DNA of 64,000 nucleotides from Maylandia zebra (lineage: Eukaryota > Chordata > Actinopteri > Cichliformes > Cichlidae). The stretch lies in NCBI RefSeq assembly GCF_041146795.1, contig NC_135168.1:36938370-37002369 (forward strand). The letters are read 5' to 3'. The translations under genes and the position numbers were made by a program. Positions 59,082 through 64,000 of the stretch are shown one piece after another (the stretch's first letter is position 1; every line of letters starts with the position of its first letter). The notes beneath the pieces are model-generated. The model was not told where the DNA came from. It searched no databases and saw only the letters and a program-made list of their open reading frames with translations.

Positions 59082-62000
59082 ATGCACATCAACCTGAGTG
59101 TGGCCATCAAGGAATCTCGTGCCTTTCATGGAACACAGCCTGCCCTTCCTGCCGCTGCGGAAGTGACGACCATGGAGCCGCGCGCGGCGCTGGTCGCTCC
59201 TCGACCGCCTCCTCTAGCACCTCCACCACCACCGCCGCCGCCTCCTCCCCCGCCTCCCCCCACGGCTTCCACCTCTTCCTCCTCCTCACCTTTAAGCCGG
59301 GCGGATAGCGCTCGTCGGAGCCGGCTGAGGAAGCTGAACTGGGAGCGCATCCCCAAAGAGAAGGTGGAGGGGAGAAAGAGCGTGTGGAGTGGGGCGGCCC
59401 CAGATGAAGATGAGTTCCCCATAGACCTCCATTCCCTGGATGAGCTGTTTGGTCAGAAGGACAGTAAGCCTCGGGACCGAACCAGCACCCTGAGACGGCG
59501 CTCTTCACTGCTGCACTGCAGATCCCCTCAGGATAGCTCAGAGGAGGTAAGATCATGTAGATGGTGAGACTGTTTTAAAAAATATTGGGCTCGTTTGTTT
59601 TTCTTGCTCTCACAATGTGTCCTTTGCTTTTTGTCCTCTTTCTTTTTTTCTTTTTTTTTCTAAACAGATCTCCTTATTGGACTCCAAACGCAGTATGAAC
59701 ATTGGAATATTTCTACGTCAGTTCAAGATGTAAGCCTAAGAAATTCTTACTGTTGAAATGTTTCAGTTGGTTCACAGAAAGAACAAAGAGGTCATAGGAA
59801 AAAAAAACCTCATTAAAGAAGCACATATCATAAATAAAACAAAACGGGTCAGAAGGAAAGAAGATAAGGAGCATAGAAATCAGCTACAGAGCAAACATTC
59901 ATAAAGGCCTTTTTAAGAAGAGGTTCAAGGGACTCTAATGATGTAGCCAGTCTAATCTCAATAGGCAGACCGTTTTACATAAGGGATTAATTTGGCCTTT
60001 TTCAAAGTAATAATTTTAAAAGCAAAGTAGAAGTTATCAGGCAGTCAGAGTGGTTTAACAAGTACAGCAGTAATCTGTTCATATCTCCTAATTGCCACTT
60101 ATCAGTTTAAGCAGATGTGATGAGAGCTCTGCCTGATGCAGGAATCAACCTGTTTACAGCAGCTAAGGGCAAAAAGGATCTAAGTTTGGAGATTTTCTTG
60201 TGCATCATAAAAGAGATAAGGGCCTAAGAATAACTTCTGGCAGACTGCCTAATATTCTTGTCAATGAACCAACCAATTTTACATCACAGAGGCACCTAAG
60301 ATTGTTGGCTGTCCCACCTTATATAAGTTGTGGGGGTACTGTAATTTATTTCCTGTTTCATATCACTTTATGTACTTGATATTCTTTGTGCTTTGGGCTG
60401 TCGGCTGGAGAAGTCCTTGCCCATTTTAGTTCAAAGCATATGGTGATTTTTCTTACGTGTGTTGACATCTCAGAGGTTAAACAGTAGCTGAGGAAGTAAA
60501 TTGTATTGCATGGATAATGTTTTTAGTTGCAGTGCCAACAGCTAGGCCTTTTCTCTGCATTTCATCAAACCGCCACCAGTACTGGAGGCCGTTTGAAGTG
60601 GGATGCATACAGCAGTGCCCAAGGGAGCAGTATTTGACTTGAGTTAAACTGGAGAGAGTGGCCATATGTCAAAGGTGGACAGGTGTCCGTGTTAAAGTGC
60701 GAAGCTTCGTCAGGAGAGAGGATGTCTGGTGTCAGGGAGGAGGAGGTGGTGTACCCTGAACAACTGGCTTGGATCTTGAAGGAGGGTGGTAAACAAGCAG
60801 CTGGCTTTAGCCTGTCGGCACCTGCTGGTGCCCTTAAAGAGTGTCTAATCTTAAAGCTACCCCCCCCCCCCCCCCCCTGCAGAGAGAGACCCCACTGGTG
60901 GCTTGTCATATTCATCTAAAAGCCCGATTAGCATGTTTGCTTGGCTCAAACAAAGCTGCACTTCTTGCAGTGAACGAGAGGTTTCATAGTCATGTATATA
61001 CATTTGCATACAGTTTAACATCTGAAATGGAATGAAACTAACAAACGATATCTACTTAGCAGAACTACGTGTACTTTAAACTGCAGGAGTACGACGTGCC
61101 AAGTTTAGGGATTGTCATGCCTCCAAGAGACTCAATTGAAAACCTTTTCTTTTCTAAACTAGATCTGTTGAGACATGTAGGGGAAGCCATTATGTGAAAA
61201 GAGCGTCTTCTGTACACAAACATCTGTCTAGTTGGAAGTTTATTTGCCCTCTGTCTGAAGACAGACAGAGCTACTGCTCAAATGTTGGTGGAGTGTAGAC
61301 AAAATCAAGTCTTTGTATTATCAGTGTCTTAGTAGCCCCCCTTCAATATTATTTCCTCCTTTTATTTAGATTGTTTGGTTTTTCAATGGGTTTTGTTGGA
61401 GCAATTAACAAAAGCTCTTTCTGTTTAGAAATAGATGTCCCTTTTTTTTTTTTCTTTTTTCCCCCTCATGCACTGCTTTTACATGTTTTCGTAGGTTGAT
61501 CTTTATCCGTTGGTGTTAGACAATAAGATTCAGATGTGACAGCTGAGCCATGAATGAGATGAGTTTGTTAGAGGATAAAGGCTGCAAACTGTAGTTTTAG
61601 TGCCTGTGATGTGCTGTAGTGGGAATTGGGGAGAGGCTAATGGGAAAACTGCTGAAATGGAGGACAGATGTGTCACTTGCAGAAAGGAATACAGCGATCA
61701 AACACCCAGTCATCTCAGTGTCTGCTCTTTCACCCCGTTGTCCTTCAGCCGTCGTCTGTGCATGTCTGCATTTTATTTGCCCAGTGGATATGCTACTTTG
61801 CATCGCCAGTGTGGCGTCAACTGACCCTCCCTCCGTGACACTCGGACTGATAAGAACAGGATAAGCCTCTTTTATTGTGCGATCATTGCAAAACCGGAGC
61901 TGATTGTACTCATTTCTTTTGGCTAGCTGTACCTTGACTTGAAAAGAGCATTGCTTGGCAAATTACGTCATGCTGAATTGTGTCTGTTGTGTTTCCGCAG

Positions 62001-63701
62001 GCCGGCTAAGGAGATAGTTGAGGATATCAGGCAGGGCGCCGGAGGCCGTTACGGAGCGGAGAAGCTCACAGAGCTCTGTAAATTGCTGCCTGACAATGAG
62101 GAGGTAAAGTGCCTTTTCTGGCATACAAACGCAACAGTGACAAGCTTCTTCCTCTCCTCCCGCCCTCCTCTAACTCACCATCTGGCTCTGCTTAGAATGA
62201 TCAAGAGTTAGCCATTACACCATGTTGCATGTGATGTGGTCTGTGTTTCTTAGAGAAGTACCACACTAGGAGATAGTGGAATTGACTGTTAATGGGATGT
62301 TGGCAGCTTTACCCAGCCTCTATTCTCCGTCAGGAGTCTCGCCTTAAGAAGTTCAGCGGGGACCGGAGCTGGCTTGGAGAGCCTGATCTTTTCATGCTGC
62401 TTTTGGTGGAAGTCCCCAGGTACGCTCTTTATCAACCCCCAGTTTTTGGGGTTTTGTTTTGTTTGTTTGTTTTTTACCCAAAAAAAGTATTCCAAAAGAA
62501 CCTAACTCCTATTTTCAAATTGATTTTCACTGATGCTCGACTGCTTATTTAACCAGTGCAGTGCCTGATGTCCCTGTCATCAATCACCACTCTCCACTGA
62601 TCAATCTGTTCCCCCGTTTTTCCCTCCTTCACCAGTTTTCGCCTTCGTCTGGATGCCATGATCCTGCAGCAAGAGTTTGACCCTGCTGTGACCTCTCTGT
62701 GTGTGGCAGCCAGATGTCTGAGGGAAGCAGCCCGAGGTAAAGTAACAGCAGGGAGTTATGTACTCCGCCACTATAAAGATCTGGGAACCCTGTTGCCCTT
62801 TTTTAAATGCTTGTATTTGCAGAAATCCTAGGAGTCAGGATGCAAATGAGATGACTTATTCTGGATGCTAAATACTTTAAAGATTTAGGAGTAACCTGCT
62901 GCTAGCAACTTTTTAAAATAAAGGTGTAGTGCAATAGTCAATTTAAGTGTCAGAACAAAGTTGCTGACTTATTTCATGCCCTTCATGTCCGCTTCATTCA
63001 CACTCCTTCAACCATGAGGCACAGTATTAAATCTGTCTTTTATGCTCCTAGAACTGCTGAGCTGCCCAGAATTACACTCCATCCTTCGTCTGGTCCTCAA
63101 AGCGGGGAACTATATGAATGCAGTGAGTGCTTCTTTATTTCCCTTTCGATTCTTTTAATCTGTTTACAGTTACCCAAACGCTAGTGGTCTGGGTTTGTGT
63201 TCAGAGGCGCCGTTCAGACTGCGCACCTGGGTTTTGAATCGTTGTTTGTTTAAAGCTGTCACGTGTTGTGCGTGTGTTTTGTTTTGACCTTGTGCGTGTC
63301 TTCTCAGGGTGGATATTCAGGAAATGCTGCTGGTTTTCGAATTTCATCGCTGCTGAAGCTGGCTGACACCAAAGCCAACAAGCCAGGCATGAATTTGCTG
63401 CATTTTGTTGCTATGGTAAGATCTGAAATGTAGATGCCGTGAAATATAGTACCTATTTTCAGTTGAAGAAATACAGTTGGTGTTGGTTCAAAAAAAAAAA
63501 AAAAAAAAAAAGTAGTTCAAGGCCTCAAACCAGATTGCTTTGCAGAGCGTCAGATTTTTCTCACCATTGGTAAATGATGTTTTGCTTCCTTTGAAACAAT
63601 GGATGATTAATCATGTGTTTGTCTCCACAGGAAGCTGTGAAAAAAGACCAGAGTTTACTGTCATTTCCCAGCCAACTAGGTCATGTTGGCTCCGCCTCCA
63701 G
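59082..63701 (+). CDS. FH2 domain-containing protein (FHDC1-like inverted formin), 5' part
   Basis: Inverted formins put the FH1/FH2 region at the N-terminus and act on actin filaments and microtubules; FHDC1 is linked to Golgi and cilium organisation. Coding exons seen: 59082-59546, 59668-59729, 62001-62103, 62334-62419, 62636-62736, 63052-63122, 63308-63415, 63631-63701 (355 codons and 2 nt); the rest lies past the window. Residues about 41-60 are a proline-rich FH1 (14 consecutive Pro). FH2 begins near RKLNWERIP (83-91) and continues with [23 protein letters not shown], and the [20 protein letters not shown] / [17 protein letters not shown] core, which fits FHDC1 better than INF2. Teleosts have several FHDC paralogues and I cannot tell which. 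The start is the first in-frame ATG after a stop at 59013. Exon 2 is preceded by a non-coding exon. Confidence 0.88.
59730..62000 (+). other. Formin intron with probable repeat debris
   Basis: This 2.3-kb intron follows the short second coding exon. 59.88-60.25 kb (GGCCTTTTTAAGAAGAGGTTC...) looks like a decayed dispersed repeat. A 17-C run lies at about 60861-60877. No extra exon recognised. Confidence 0.35.
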
Positions 63702-64000
63702 GTCAGTCTTTTTTTTTTCCCCCAAATCTATATCCTACTGTTATTTAGTCTGCATGATCATTGTTAATGACAATAATACCTCAAACACTCTACTGAAACA
63801 ACAAAACACCCAGCTGTCAGCAAAAGATGCATGATTGACAGTGGGGTATGATGGCCACTACTTAAGCTGCTGGACATTTTGACCATTTTCTCATTTCGAT
63901 TGGTGACTACAGCTGGGTGCTAAGAGATGACTATCTCTCTGAGACTCTCAATTCCTGCACCCTTGCTCCTGCATTCTTGCTGCATTCTTTGCAGATTTTA
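63702..64000 (+). other. Formin intron, to window end
   Basis: Begins with the GTCAGT donor. No further exon was recognised before the window ends. Confidence 0.5.

Noticed and set aside
59107-59556. 149-codon minus-strand frame opposite the formin FH1 exon
   Set aside because: Shadow of the proline-rich, GC-rich coding exon on the other strand.

Overview
The window is vertebrate nuclear DNA, almost certainly from a ray-finned (teleost) fish. The genes are split by GT-AG introns, their proteins are orthologous to vertebrate NSDHL, CETN2, GCNA, OGT and an FHDC-type formin, and the spaces between them carry the usual fish repeats: Tc1-like relics, hAT elements, and RTE and CR1/L2/Rex1-type LINE pieces. 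There are no operons, ribosome binding sites, CRISPR arrays or other prokaryotic features. All exon borders were read by eye from splice signals and reading-frame phase, and every coding exon of the four complete genes joins in frame.

Layout. 1.3-6.1 kb: nsdhl (minus strand, 7 coding exons, 345 aa), with a Tc1 relic in intron 5, other repeats in intron 4, and a second Tc1 relic beyond its 3' end. 6.1-9.0 kb: divergent intergenic stretch rich in LINE 3' ends. 9.0-10.5 kb: cetn2 (plus, 174 aa). 10.5-13.8 kb: convergent space. 13.8-18.3 kb: gcna (minus, 12 coding exons, 583 aa). 18.7-20.9 kb: ogt 3' region with extreme homopolymers. 20.9-33.2 kb: ogt (minus, 22 coding exons, 1048 aa), with a complete 972-bp hAT element in one intron. 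33.2-57.6 kb: about 24 kb without a recognisable host gene, holding a Tc1 relic invaded by a CCCATATGGG-type minisatellite, RTE and other LINE fragments, a 225-bp hAT MITE, and a CR1/L2/Rex1-type LINE with a long open reverse-transcriptase frame. 57.7 kb to the end: the 5' part of an FHDC-like inverted formin (plus), leaving the window unfinished.

The genes do not form one pathway. nsdhl acts in post-squalene cholesterol synthesis, cetn2 in centrioles and nucleotide-excision repair, gcna in SUMO-linked DNA-protein crosslink repair in germ cells, ogt in nutrient-sensitive O-GlcNAc signalling, and the formin in actin/microtubule organisation. From general knowledge, nsdhl/cetn2 (head to head) and ogt/gcna (same strand) are neighbour pairs on the human X, in Xq28 and Xq13; here the two pairs lie side by side.

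I found no clear undescribed system. The observations most worth checking are in ogt: a tandem 3' splice site exactly 30 nt apart in exon 2 that matches the two long vertebrate isoforms, and the large intron 4, whose 3' end reads open into exon 5 in a way that resembles the human mitochondrial-OGT leader. Also notable are the one-exon-each SUMO-interacting motifs of gcna and a short spliced upstream ORF in the formin transcript.
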